A stretch of DNA of 64,000 nt. Origin: Curvibacter gracilis ATCC BAA-807. Its GTDB lineage: Bacteria > Pseudomonadota > Gammaproteobacteria > Burkholderiales > Burkholderiaceae_C. Numbering within the stretch: position 1 is the first letter of the stretch; every line of letters starts with the position of its first letter. Shown one piece after another: positions 56,494 to 64,000 of this stretch. The notes under the pieces are model-generated. The model was not told the origin of the DNA and searched no databases. It worked only from the letters and a program-made list of their open reading frames with translations. Made by a program: the position numbers and the translations under genes. Location of the stretch: positions 1 through 64,000 of the forward strand of contig NZ_JADZ01000030.1 in NCBI RefSeq assembly GCF_000518645.1, read 5' to 3'.

Positions 56494-57711
56494 ATGACTG
56501 CATCAACCGCTATGACAGCGCTGGAGCGACGCTCCACCCAGTCGCTGGCGTTCATCTTTGCCCTGCGCATGCTGGGCCTGTTCCTGGTGCTGCCCGTGTT
56601 TGCCCTGGAGGCGCGCAAATACCCTGGGGGCGATGACCCGGCCCTGGTGGGCCTGGCCATGGGCATCTACGGGCTCACCCAGGGGGTGCTGCAGATTCCC
56701 TTCGGCATGGCCTCCGACCGCTTCGGGCGCAAACCCGTGATCGTGGTCGGCCTGCTGCTGTTCGCCCTGGGTGCCTTCATCTCGGCGGGTGCCAGCACGT
56801 TGCACGGCCTGGTGCTGGGGCGGGCCCTGCAGGGCGCCGGGGCCATTTCGGCGGCGGTCACCGCCTTGCTGGCCGACCAGACCCGCGACGAGGTGCGCAC
56901 CAAGGCCATGGCCCTGATCGGCGCCAGCATCGGGCTGATGTTTGCGCTGTCGCTGGTGCTGGCGCCGGTGCTGACCGCCTGGCTGGGCCTGTCGGGCCTG
57001 TTCGTGCTGATCGCCCTGCTGGCCTTGAGCGGCGTGGCCGTGGTGCTGTGGCGCGTGCCCACGGCGCCGCCGCTGCCGCTGGACGCGCCCCGTGGCAGCC
57101 TGCGCGAGGTGCTGGCCCTGGGCTCGCTGCTGCGGCTCGACTTCGGTGTGTTCGTGCTGCACGCGGTGCAACTGGCCATGTGGGTGGCCGTGCCCTCGAT
57201 GCTGGTGCAGGCCGGCCTGGAGAAAAGCCTGCACTGGCAGGTGTACCTGCCGGCCGTGCTGGCGTCGTTTGTGGTCATGGGCGGCACGTTGTTTCCGCTG
57301 GAGCGCCGGGGCCACCTGCGCCCGGTGTTCCTGGCCGCCATCGTGCTGATCGGCCTGGTGCAACTGGGCCTGTGGGCGGTGGTCGATCACCAGCCCGGCC
57401 TGCCCACCCTGGGCGGCCTGCTGTTCATCTTCTTCTGCGGCTTCAATGTGCTGGAGGCCAGCCAGCCCAGCCTGGCCTCGCGCCTGGCGCCGGCGCGCCT
57501 GCGCGGCACGGCGCTGGGCGTGTACAACACCCTGCAATCCCTGGGTTTGTTTGCCGGTGGCGCCGTGGGGGGGCTGCTGGCCCGCTCGGTGGGCCTGCAT
57601 GGTCTGTTCCTGGTCAGCACCCTGGCCAGCGCCGTGTGGCTGCTGGTGGCCTGGCCCATGAGCACCCCGGGGCGTGTCGCTGCGCCCAGTAACGCCATAA
57701 TCTCGCCCTGA
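56494..57711 (+). CDS. MFS transporter
   Basis: The 405-residue protein (ATG 56494; ATG 56512 also possible) has twelve hydrophobic helices. The loop-2/3 signature GMASDRFGRKPVIVVG is present. LGRALQGAGAISAAVTALLADQTRDEVRTKAMALIGASIG is typical of the proton-coupled drug exporter type. The position between uvrA and ssb is conserved in Burkholderiales. The substrate is not evident. Confidence 0.92.
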   Translation: MTASTAMTALERRSTQSLAFIFALRMLGLFLVLPVFALEARKYPGGDDPALVGLAMGIYGLTQGVLQIPFGMASDRFGRKPVIVVGLLLFALGAFISAGASTLHGLVLGRALQGAGAISAAVTALLADQTRDEVRTKAMALIGASIGLMFALSLVLAPVLTAWLGLSGLFVLIALLALSGVAVVLWRVPTAPPLPLDAPRGSLREVLALGSLLRLDFGVFVLHAVQLAMWVAVPSMLVQAGLEKSLHWQVYLPAVLASFVVMGGTLFPLERRGHLRPVFLAAIVLIGLVQLGLWAVVDHQPGLPTLGGLLFIFFCGFNVLEASQPSLASRLAPARLRGTALGVYNTLQSLGLFAGGAVGGLLARSVGLHGLFLVSTLASAVWLLVAWPMSTPGRVAAPSNAIISP

Positions 57712-57727
57712 ATCGGAGAATTGAGCC

Positions 57728-58288
57728 ATGGCATCTGTCAATAAAGTCATCATCGTCGGCAACCTGGGGCGCGACCCCGAGATCCGCACCTTCCCCAGCG
57801 GCGACCAGGTGGCCAACGTCACCATCGCCACCACCGACCGCTGGAAAGACAAGCAGTCGGGCGAAATGAAGGAAGCCACCGAGTGGCACCGCGTGGTGTT
57901 CAACGGCCGTCTGGCTGAAATCGCAGGTCAGTACCTGCGCAAGGGCTCGCAGGTCTATGTGGAAGGCTCGCTGCGCACCCGCAAGTGGACCGACCAGGCC
58001 GGCGTCGAAAAATACAGCACCGAAATCCGCGCTGACCAGATGCAGATGCTGGGCAGCCGCCAAGGCATGGGCGGCGGTGGCGGCGGTGATGAAGGCGGCT
58101 ATGGCGGTGGCCAAGGCGGCTACGGTGGCGGTCAAGGTGGTGGTGGCTACGAAAGTGCCCCGCGCCGTGCCCCGGCAGCTGCCCCTGCCGCGCGCGCCCC
58201 GGCACCGCGCCCGGCCCCAGCTCCCGCGCCCATGGCGAGCCGGCCGTCGTCGGGTTTTGACGACATGGATGACGACATCCCGTTCTGA
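57728..58288 (+). CDS. ssb: Single-stranded DNA-binding protein
   Basis: The 186-residue protein has an N-terminal OB fold ([55 protein letters not shown]) that binds single-stranded DNA as a tetramer. A Gly-rich then Pro/Ala-rich linker (about 113-175) follows. The acidic tip DDMDDDIPF recruits repair and replication proteins. It is 16 bases after the MFS gene and ends at a strong terminator. Confidence 0.97.
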   Translation: MASVNKVIIVGNLGRDPEIRTFPSGDQVANVTIATTDRWKDKQSGEMKEATEWHRVVFNGRLAEIAGQYLRKGSQVYVEGSLRTRKWTDQAGVEKYSTEIRADQMQMLGSRQGMGGGGGGDEGGYGGGQGGYGGGQGGGGYESAPRRAPAAAPAARAPAPRPAPAPAPMASRPSSGFDDMDDDIPF

Positions 58289-58344
58289 GGTTTCCCCTCG
58301 GCGCTGGCCGGAGGCTGTCGAGCCCCGGTCGGAACCCTCTTTCG

Positions 58345-58373
58345 AGCCCCTGGCGTTTGCCAGGGGCTTTTTT
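58345..58373 (+). terminator. Intrinsic terminator after ssb
   Basis: AGCCCCTGGC (58345-58354) and GCCAGGGGCT (58359-58368) form a perfect ten-base stem with loop GTTT, followed by six T residues. Confidence 0.93.
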
Positions 58374-58520
58374 GTGCGCGTTCTTTCGTGACAATGTTGT
58401 CTCGGCAGGTTGGCGCGCACGGGCGCGCGCGCCCAAAGCCTGTAACATCACGTAAGTATGCTTTGGGGCGGGCCTGCGCCTGCGCCAAGGTCAGGGACTG
58501 CTGTCACGAGGATCACGCAA

Positions 58521-60140
58521 TTGAAGTATCTGAATCTAAAACATTGGGTTCCTGCCCTCGGCCTGCTGGCCCTGGTGGGTTGCGGCGGTGGCAGCACCGG
58601 GGACACCTCCAACGTGGGGGCGGTCACGGGCACGCAGCAGTACATGGACGGCATCTGGACCGGTACCACCGGCACCGGGTCGGCCCAGCGCAACGTGGTG
58701 GGCTACATCAGCGGTGGCAGCGACGGCAAGGGCGGGGATTTCTACCTGGCCAAGGGCGCTGCCGGCACCTCGGGCTATGACAGCATCTACGGGCTGCTGC
58801 GGGTCGATGTGGCCTCGGTGGCGGCCACCAATGTCACCTATTTCTCGGTGCAGGACGGCAAGTTTGCCACCGGTCTGAGCCTGGCCGGCACGGCCAGCAC
58901 CAGCACGGGCGGCGCGCGCACCGACACTTTCAGCGGCAACTACAGCAACCCGGCCAACACGGCTGCGGCCACCGGGGCGGTCACCTCGATCAAGATGACC
59001 TACAGCACCTTGAACAACTTCGGTGCCACCTACGCCAAGCTGCAGGGCAAGTACACCGGTGGTGCGCTGTTCGGCGGCAGCTGGGTGCTGACCGCCGACG
59101 CGGTGGGCAACCTGGCCGGCACGGTGTCGGGTTGTACCGTGGCCGGCACGGCCACGCCCCAGTCGGTGGCGGCCAACAGCACGGCCTCGCCTGCGATCTA
59201 CAACGTGGTGCTCAACCTCTCGGGGGGCACCACCACCTGTGCGGCCACGGGCACCACGCAGTCGGGTGTGGCCTTCCTGAAATACGACACGCTGGGCAAC
59301 AAGACCGGCCTCTGGATGTTCACCCGCAGCAGCACCACCACCTTGAACACCTATGTGCTCGATGGCGTGCTGGTGGCGGGCAGCACCTCCACGCCGGCCA
59401 CCACCCAGCAGGTGGCCGCAGGCTTCTGGAAGAGCTCCACCAGCACCAGTTCGGGTGATGTGTTCGCCATGGTCTTGCCGGACAACTCCTACTTCTTCTA
59501 CAAGCGGGTGGGGGGCGGCTATGACGCGCTGTATGGCAATCTGGTCGTCGCCACCGGCACCAGCATCCTGAGCTCGACCGATGGCGTGTACTTTGCCAAC
59601 CAGAACCTGGCGTCGACCCAGTACACGGCGGGCATCCTCATCAGCGGTGATGTGCGCACCCAGAGCAGCTTCACGGGGACGTACACCGACCCGACGGCCT
59701 CGAGCGCCCAGACGGCCTTCAGCATGGTGCCCGACACGACCAACCTGTACACCTCGCCGATCCTGCCCACGGTGTCGGCGCTGTATGGCACCTACACCAG
59801 CTCGTCCATCGGTTTCGGCGGCACCGGCCTGACCCTCAAGATCGCTGCCGACACCACCGACGGCACCAAGAGCGTCATCACCGGCACCACCACCACGGGC
59901 TGCACCTTGACGGGCAACATCTCGGCCTACAGCAGCACCAACACCACGCTGAACCTGTACCGCGTCGACACCCTGACCTTTGCCGGCACCTGCTCGCTGG
60001 CCGGTCTGCCGGTGCAGTCGGGCGCGGCCTCGGCGTTGTTTGACGGTGCCAACAACGTGGTCGGCCTGCGCATTGGTGCCGCGGGCTACAGCGGTGCCGC
60101 CACCCGGGCCAACCTGGTGTTCATCGGCTCCAAGTCCTGA
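58521..60140 (+). CDS. Lipoprotein of duplicated beta-rich modules, unknown function
   Basis: The frame opens at TTG 58521 (GAGGATC about ten bases upstream), giving a clean lipoprotein signal with lipobox LVGC (Cys21); the upstream in-frame ATG at 58458 would spoil it. The 539-residue protein is rich in Thr, Ser, Gly and Ala. It contains two related modules of about 230 residues (near 40-280 and 298-530). Each has an aromatic Gly/Trp start (DGIWTG, AGFWKS), a YD(S/A)(I/L)YG(L/N)L segment, a (F/Y)(S/T)(G/G)(N/T)Y(S/T)(N/D)P segment and one pair of Cys about 30-36 residues apart. A surface or outer-membrane role is inferred. I recognise no named family. Confidence 0.75.
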   Translation: MKYLNLKHWVPALGLLALVGCGGGSTGDTSNVGAVTGTQQYMDGIWTGTTGTGSAQRNVVGYISGGSDGKGGDFYLAKGAAGTSGYDSIYGLLRVDVASVAATNVTYFSVQDGKFATGLSLAGTASTSTGGARTDTFSGNYSNPANTAAATGAVTSIKMTYSTLNNFGATYAKLQGKYTGGALFGGSWVLTADAVGNLAGTVSGCTVAGTATPQSVAANSTASPAIYNVVLNLSGGTTTCAATGTTQSGVAFLKYDTLGNKTGLWMFTRSSTTTLNTYVLDGVLVAGSTSTPATTQQVAAGFWKSSTSTSSGDVFAMVLPDNSYFFYKRVGGGYDALYGNLVVATGTSILSSTDGVYFANQNLASTQYTAGILISGDVRTQSSFTGTYTDPTASSAQTAFSMVPDTTNLYTSPILPTVSALYGTYTSSSIGFGGTGLTLKIAADTTDGTKSVITGTTTTGCTLTGNISAYSSTNTTLNLYRVDTLTFAGTCSLAGLPVQSGAASALFDGANNVVGLRIGAAGYSGAATRANLVFIGSKS

Positions 60141-60162
60141 GCGGACCGACGCGCCCTCCCAT

Positions 60163-60190
60163 AAAAGGCCCTTCGGGGCCTTTTTTCATG
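60163..60190 (+). terminator. Intrinsic terminator with T6-CATG tail
   Basis: AAGGCCC (60165-60171) and GGGCCTT (60176-60182) enclose TTCG. Six T residues end at 60186 and CATG follows. It ends the lipoprotein transcript. Confidence 0.9.
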
Positions 60191-60213
60191 GGCGCACGGG
60201 CTGGAGGCTCGAT

Positions 60214-60240
60214 GGTCTGGGTCTGGGTCTGGGTCTGGGT
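60214..60240. repeat. GGTCTG hexanucleotide microsatellite
   Basis: Four perfect copies of GGTCTG (60214-60237) are followed by GGT. It lies between two terminators in a 292-base intergenic stretch that otherwise shows no gene. Confidence 0.8.
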
Positions 60241-60371
60241 GGTTCTCCCAGTGCCTGGCACCTCAGGAGGGTCGTGAGAGCGGGAGATGGGTTCGCGGTG
60301 GGCGGGAGGATGGTGGGCCGCAGTGGAAGCCCCGGTGGCAGCCCCTGTCCGGGTTCTGTCCGGGGAGGCCG

Positions 60372-60405
60372 AAAAAAAGCCCGCCACCCTTTCGGGTGCG
60401 GGCTT
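60372..60405 (-). terminator. Intrinsic terminator of bcsC
   Basis: Read leftward, a stem of AAGCCCG and CACCC with GGGTG and CGGGCTT around a TTTC/GAAA loop (one unpaired base) is followed by seven T residues. It lies about 30 bases after the bcsC stop. Confidence 0.9.
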
Positions 60406-60432
60406 GATTCGGTCTGCGGCTGCGCTGTGTGA

Positions 60433-63400
60433 TCAGTTGCCGTAAGGCGATTTCACCGGGTTCACAGGCAGGGCTTGCAGGCCCGAGTAGGGTTGCAAGG
60501 CGTAGCGCAGGTAGATGCCGCCGATGAACTGGCGGTAGTCGCGTGCGTTGTCCAGCGCCAGTTGGCCGCCCACGAACAGTTGCGGGTGCATCTGGAACTC
60601 CATGGCCGCGCCCAGGTTGTAGCCCAGACCGGTCTTGGTCTGGCCCGGGTACACGGCACCATTGGCCGTGGAGCCGGCCGTGCCAAAGGCGAAGGCGTCG
60701 TTGGCAGCCTGCACGGCCGCCGCCTGGCGGGAGGAGCTGGTCGGGAAGTACGCGGCGGCTTCCTCGCGGAAGGTCTGCACGCCCAGGGAGCCCTTGAGCT
60801 GGTAGGAGAAGCGGTTGCTGCGCTGGGCCCATTCCAGGGGCACGTTCAGCGACAGGAAGCGCTGTGGGCTGAAGTAGCCGCCGTGCCCGTAGGTGAAGTA
60901 GCGCAGGTTCTTGTCGTAGCTCAGCGCGGTCACGTTCAAGCCCGTGGTCAGCGAGGAGTTGGCGCTGCGGTCCAGGCGCCAGTACAGACCACCGCCGCCT
61001 TCCACGCGGGTGTTGGTGGCCACGTTGGTGCCGGTCAGGCCGTACAGCGAACCGTAGGTGTACAGGCCGAAGTCACCGCTTTCCCAGTTCAGGTCCAGGC
61101 GTCCGCCGGTGGAGGACACGCCGCCCCAGTTGTCGCCGCTGCGCGGGTCTTTGGTGCCGGCGAAGGACAGCAGGCTGTCCGTCACCGGACGGCGCGAGCC
61201 GTCCACCACCAAGGTCAGCTCGTCGCTGAGCGGAATGCGGTATTTCACGCCCCCGGTCACGTCGGACTTGTTGAAGCCCAGCGGCGTGGTGCCCACGTCC
61301 ATTTTCAGGTTGACCGATTCGTAGCCCACGCTCAGGCCCACGCCCGAGGCGCTCTGGCCACCGGCCGAGCGATCAGGCAGTGCCAGTGAACTGACCGGGC
61401 CGCCGCCGAAGCGGCTCAGGGTGCCGTAGTCGAGGTCGGGCGTGCCCGCGTTCAGCGAGGTGGGGGTGATGCCCAGGGTCATCTTGCCGTCGCCGGCATC
61501 GAACTTGAGCTGCAGGGGGGCTTCGATGTCGGTGAGCTGGCTCAGGCCGGATTCACCCTGGCGCACGCGGGCCACCAGGCCCAGCGACACCACGGGAATG
61601 CGGTCTTGCCGGATGTCGTTGAGCTCCTCCAGCGCCGCGCTGCGTGGGCGGCCGCTGGTGGCGGCCGACAGGCTGGTGGCCTGTGCGATCTGGCTGGGTT
61701 GGGCGAAGCCGTTGTTGGCCGGGGCCCAGGCCGTGGCATTGCTCGGGGCCGGCGGCACGCTGCCGCTGTAGATGGCGGCGGGCTCGGGAATCGGTTGTGC
61801 CGCGTAGATCGGTGCCACCGCGGTGCTGGCAGGCACGGGCTGGCTGCGACCATAGCTGGCAGCGGCGGCCTCGGCCGGGCTGATCAGGCTGTTGCCGCCC
61901 TGCTGGCTGGCGACCCGGTCGGCGACATTGCGGCTGCTGGCGCTGCTGGCGCTGCTGGCACCACCCGCGTTGCCGGTTTGGCCTGTGATGCCTGTGTTGC
62001 GGCTTCGGCTGCTGGTGGCCGGCTCCGTGTTGTTGACCACGTTGCGTGGGCTGACGGCGCTGCCCGTGGGCACGGCACGTTCGTTCAGGCTGCCGCCGGA
62101 GGGCACCACGGTGCCCAGCGGGGCGGGCTTGTAGGTCTGGGTCTGGTAGTTGTTGGGGTTGGGCACATCCGCCACCAGGGCCGGGGCCGTGCCGGCACCC
62201 GTGGGGGGGTAGTTCGACAGGCTGTAGGCGCTGCCCGCGCCGGTCGCACTGCGGGCTGCACCTGCGGGCTCGGGGATCAGGGTGGTGGCCCGCGGTGCGG
62301 CGGCCACGGCGGGCGGTGTGCCCAGCGCGGCCACCGGGGCAAAACGCAGGGGCTCGGCCACCGGCGCCAGGGAGCTGGGGCCGATCGAGGTCCCCACCGG
62401 CACGGCCGTGGGCATGGCCCCGGGGGTGAGGGGGGCAAAGGGCTGGCGCTGGGGCTGGTTGTTGCGGTTGCTGAACGGGTTGGTCGAGCGCGCCTGCACC
62501 AGCGAGCCGCTGGCGGCGAGCTGGGCGTTGCGCTGCTGGTTCTCGGCCGCCACGGCGGCGGTGAAGTACTCGGTGGCCTTGCTGGTCTTGCCCTGGGCCC
62601 GGTACAGGCGGGCCGCCGCAGTCAGCACTTCGGGGTTGTTGGGCGCACGCACCAGGGCGATCTGGATGGCCGACTCGGCGTAGGCGTATTCCTTGGCCGA
62701 GATGGCCAGCGAGGCCGCGGGCAGCAGCAGCTGCAGGTTGTTGGGGTCTTTTTCGAGCAGGCGGTTGTACAGCGTGATGGCCTGCACATAGTCGTTGTTG
62801 GCGGCGTACATGCGCGCCAGCGAGCCCATCACCAACGGGTCGTTGGGGCGTTCCGCCAGCACCGGGGCCAAGGTGTCATAGGCGGCGGCCAGGTCGCCGG
62901 CCTCGCGCAGCGCGTCAGCCTGGCGCAGGGTGTAGCCCACGCGCAATTCGTCGTAGGCGGCGCGCTGCTGCAGCGTCATGGGGGTGCCCTGCAACTGGCG
63001 CAGGATGCCGGCCAGCTCCACGTCCTGCTTGGTCTTGAGCAGGATGGCCGCGTATTGCAGGCGCAGTCCGGGTTCGGGCTTGGCCGAGCGCGCCAGCAAC
63101 TGGCGGATGGTGGCCATGGCGCGGTTGGCGTCGCCGGCATCGGTGTAGGCCAGGGCCACCGCACCCAGCAGCTCGGGGTCCTGCCCGGTGAAGGGCTCGA
63201 CCTGGGCCAGCTTGGCCAGGGCTTCGGGCTGGCGGCCCTGCAGGGCCAGGGCCGAGGCGCCGTCGGCCTGCACATGCACCCATACGCGCTTGTACAGGGC
63301 GGCGATGTCGCGGGTGCGGTTGGCTTCGGGCACGCGCTCGAGGGTGGCCAGGGCGCCGGCCCAGTCCTGGGTCTCGGCCGACAGCAGGGCGTGGGCGTAC

Positions 63401-64000
63401 AAGGCCTCGGGCATGTTGGGGTTGGAGATCAGCAGCCCGTCCATGATGCCGCGGGCTTCGGCCTTGGCCCCCAGCTTGATGTACAGGCGGGCCAGATCGA
63501 GCCGCACCCAGGCATTGGCCGGGTCGTTGAGCAAGGCGTTTTCCAGGGCCACGCGGGCACCGGTGTCGTCACCCCGGGCGGCAGCGGCCTTGGCCTGGCC
63601 CAGGGCCTGGGTGGCGCGCAGCCGGCCCAGGGCGCCGACCTTCTCCTGCTGGGTCGGGCTCATGCGCTCGACGATGCGCAGGGCTTCATCAGCCTTGTTG
63701 TTCTGGGCCAGCACGCCGACCAGGCCGCGCACGGCGTCCGGGTTGTCGGCCTGGCGGGCCAGCACGCGGCGGTAGGTGGCTTCGGCCGCATCGTACTGGC
63801 CTTGCTCGACCAGCACGTCGGCCAGGTCGTTCTCGGCCGTGGTTTCCTTGGGGTCCAGGCGCACGGCCTGTTGCAGGTATTGGCGGGCGGCGTCGAGGTT
63901 GCCGTTTTCACGCGCGGTGGTGGATTGCGCGACCAGGGTCCAGTAGGTGGCGCTGTCGAGCGCGCTCTTCCAGCGGCCGGCCTGCCCCTGGCGCGAGGCG
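60433..64000 (-). CDS. bcsC: Cellulose synthase operon protein C (BcsC), 5' end outside the window
   Basis: BcsC is the periplasmic TPR plus outer-membrane barrel protein through which cellulose leaves the cell. The frame is open to the right edge, so at least the first part, including any signal peptide, is missing; the visible part is about 1188 residues. Repeated TPR helices (for example DNPDAVRGLVGVLAQN and PGLRLQYAAILLKTKQD) run to near 62560. A long Pro/Ala/Ser/Asn-rich linker of about 280 residues follows. The conserved BCSC_C barrel comes last, with residues such as YFSPQRFLSLNVPLEW near its end. Standard proteins have a much shorter linker. Confidence 0.92.
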   Translation of the reverse strand, partial: ASRQGQAGRWKSALDSATYWTLVAQSTTARENGNLDAARQYLQQAVRLDPKETTAENDLADVLVEQGQYDAAEATYRRVLARQADNPDAVRGLVGVLAQNNKADEALRIVERMSPTQQEKVGALGRLRATQALGQAKAAAARGDDTGARVALENALLNDPANAWVRLDLARLYIKLGAKAEARGIMDGLLISNPNMPEALYAHALLSAETQDWAGALATLERVPEANRTRDIAALYKRVWVHVQADGASALALQGRQPEALAKLAQVEPFTGQDPELLGAVALAYTDAGDANRAMATIRQLLARSAKPEPGLRLQYAAILLKTKQDVELAGILRQLQGTPMTLQQRAAYDELRVGYTLRQADALREAGDLAAAYDTLAPVLAERPNDPLVMGSLARMYAANNDYVQAITLYNRLLEKDPNNLQLLLPAASLAISAKEYAYAESAIQIALVRAPNNPEVLTAAARLYRAQGKTSKATEYFTAAVAAENQQRNAQLAASGSLVQARSTNPFSNRNNQPQRQPFAPLTPGAMPTAVPVGTSIGPSSLAPVAEPLRFAPVAALGTPPAVAAAPRATTLIPEPAGAARSATGAGSAYSLSNYPPTGAGTAPALVADVPNPNNYQTQTYKPAPLGTVVPSGGSLNERAVPTGSAVSPRNVVNNTEPATSSRSRNTGITGQTGNAGGASSASSASSRNVADRVASQQGGNSLISPAEAAAASYGRSQPVPASTAVAPIYAAQPIPEPAAIYSGSVPPAPSNATAWAPANNGFAQPSQIAQATSLSAATSGRPRSAALEELNDIRQDRIPVVSLGLVARVRQGESGLSQLTDIEAPLQLKFDAGDGKMTLGITPTSLNAGTPDLDYGTLSRFGGGPVSSLALPDRSAGGQSASGVGLSVGYESVNLKMDVGTTPLGFNKSDVTGGVKYRIPLSDELTLVVDGSRRPVTDSLLSFAGTKDPRSGDNWGGVSSTGGRLDLNWESGDFGLYTYGSLYGLTGTNVATNTRVEGGGGLYWRLDRSANSSLTTGLNVTALSYDKNLRYFTYGHGGYFSPQRFLSLNVPLEWAQRSNRFSYQLKGSLGVQTFREEAAAYFPTSSSRQAAAVQAANDAFAFGTAGSTANGAVYPGQTKTGLGYNLGAAMEFQMHPQLFVGGQLALDNARDYRQFIGGIYLRYALQPYSGLQALPVNPVKSPYGN

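Overview
The window is GC-rich (roughly two thirds G+C by eye) chromosomal DNA. Gene content and order point to a betaproteobacterium of the order Burkholderiales, close to Comamonadaceae or Sphaerotilaceae: uvrA / MFS transporter / ssb, yajC-secD-secF, LysM-dprA-smg divergent from def-fmt, pgk-pyk-fba-purC-purEK-tsaC, and tsaB-rimI. No rRNA, tRNA, CRISPR array, prophage or complete insertion sequence was seen. The genus is not resolved.

Layout. 1-2700: cell-envelope genes (OmpA-type lipoprotein, small membrane protein, MltA) and a relic toxin-antitoxin locus, a ParD antitoxin followed by a broken ParE. 2743-9305: a phosphate-scavenging island. A Tat-exported PhoX phosphatase stands alone, and a three-gene operon encodes two PhoA-type phosphatases plus an uncharacterised Tat-exported histidine-rich protein. 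Both units have a PhoB-type 7-4-7 direct repeat upstream. 9475-13068: a giant fused indolepyruvate oxidoreductase. 13297-19080: yajC-secD-secF and a DUF1631 protein. 19128-25520: smg, dprA, LysM protein, then def, a lipoprotein, fmt and azlCD. 25616-37434: central metabolism (pgk, pyk, fba), purine synthesis (purC, purE, purK) and tsaC, interspersed with a desaturase, a DJ-1/PfpI protein, a ribbon-helix-helix protein, a thioredoxin-TPR chaperone and a tandem intergenic repeat.

37478-46683: a degenerate SGNH hydrolase, an esterase-OmpW operon behind a TetR-type palindrome, SemiSWEET, dacB, a DMT exporter, tsaB-rimI with a degenerate uracil-DNA-glycosylase-like protein, and pyrF. 46715-53385: a LysR regulator, a Bug-type binding protein and an aspartoacylase-like enzyme, then a DMT transporter, a thioesterase and a membrane EAL phosphodiesterase. 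53406-58288: uvrA, an MFS transporter and ssb. 58521 to the end: a duplicated-module lipoprotein and the 3' part of bcsC (cellulose export), which runs off the right edge.

The backbone is ordinary housekeeping DNA. The best leads are small: the Pho island and its unknown third protein, the overlapping head-to-head start codons at mltA, the ParE relic, two proteins of enzyme families that have lost catalytic residues, possible leaderless starts, and a recurrent terminator tail ending in CATG.
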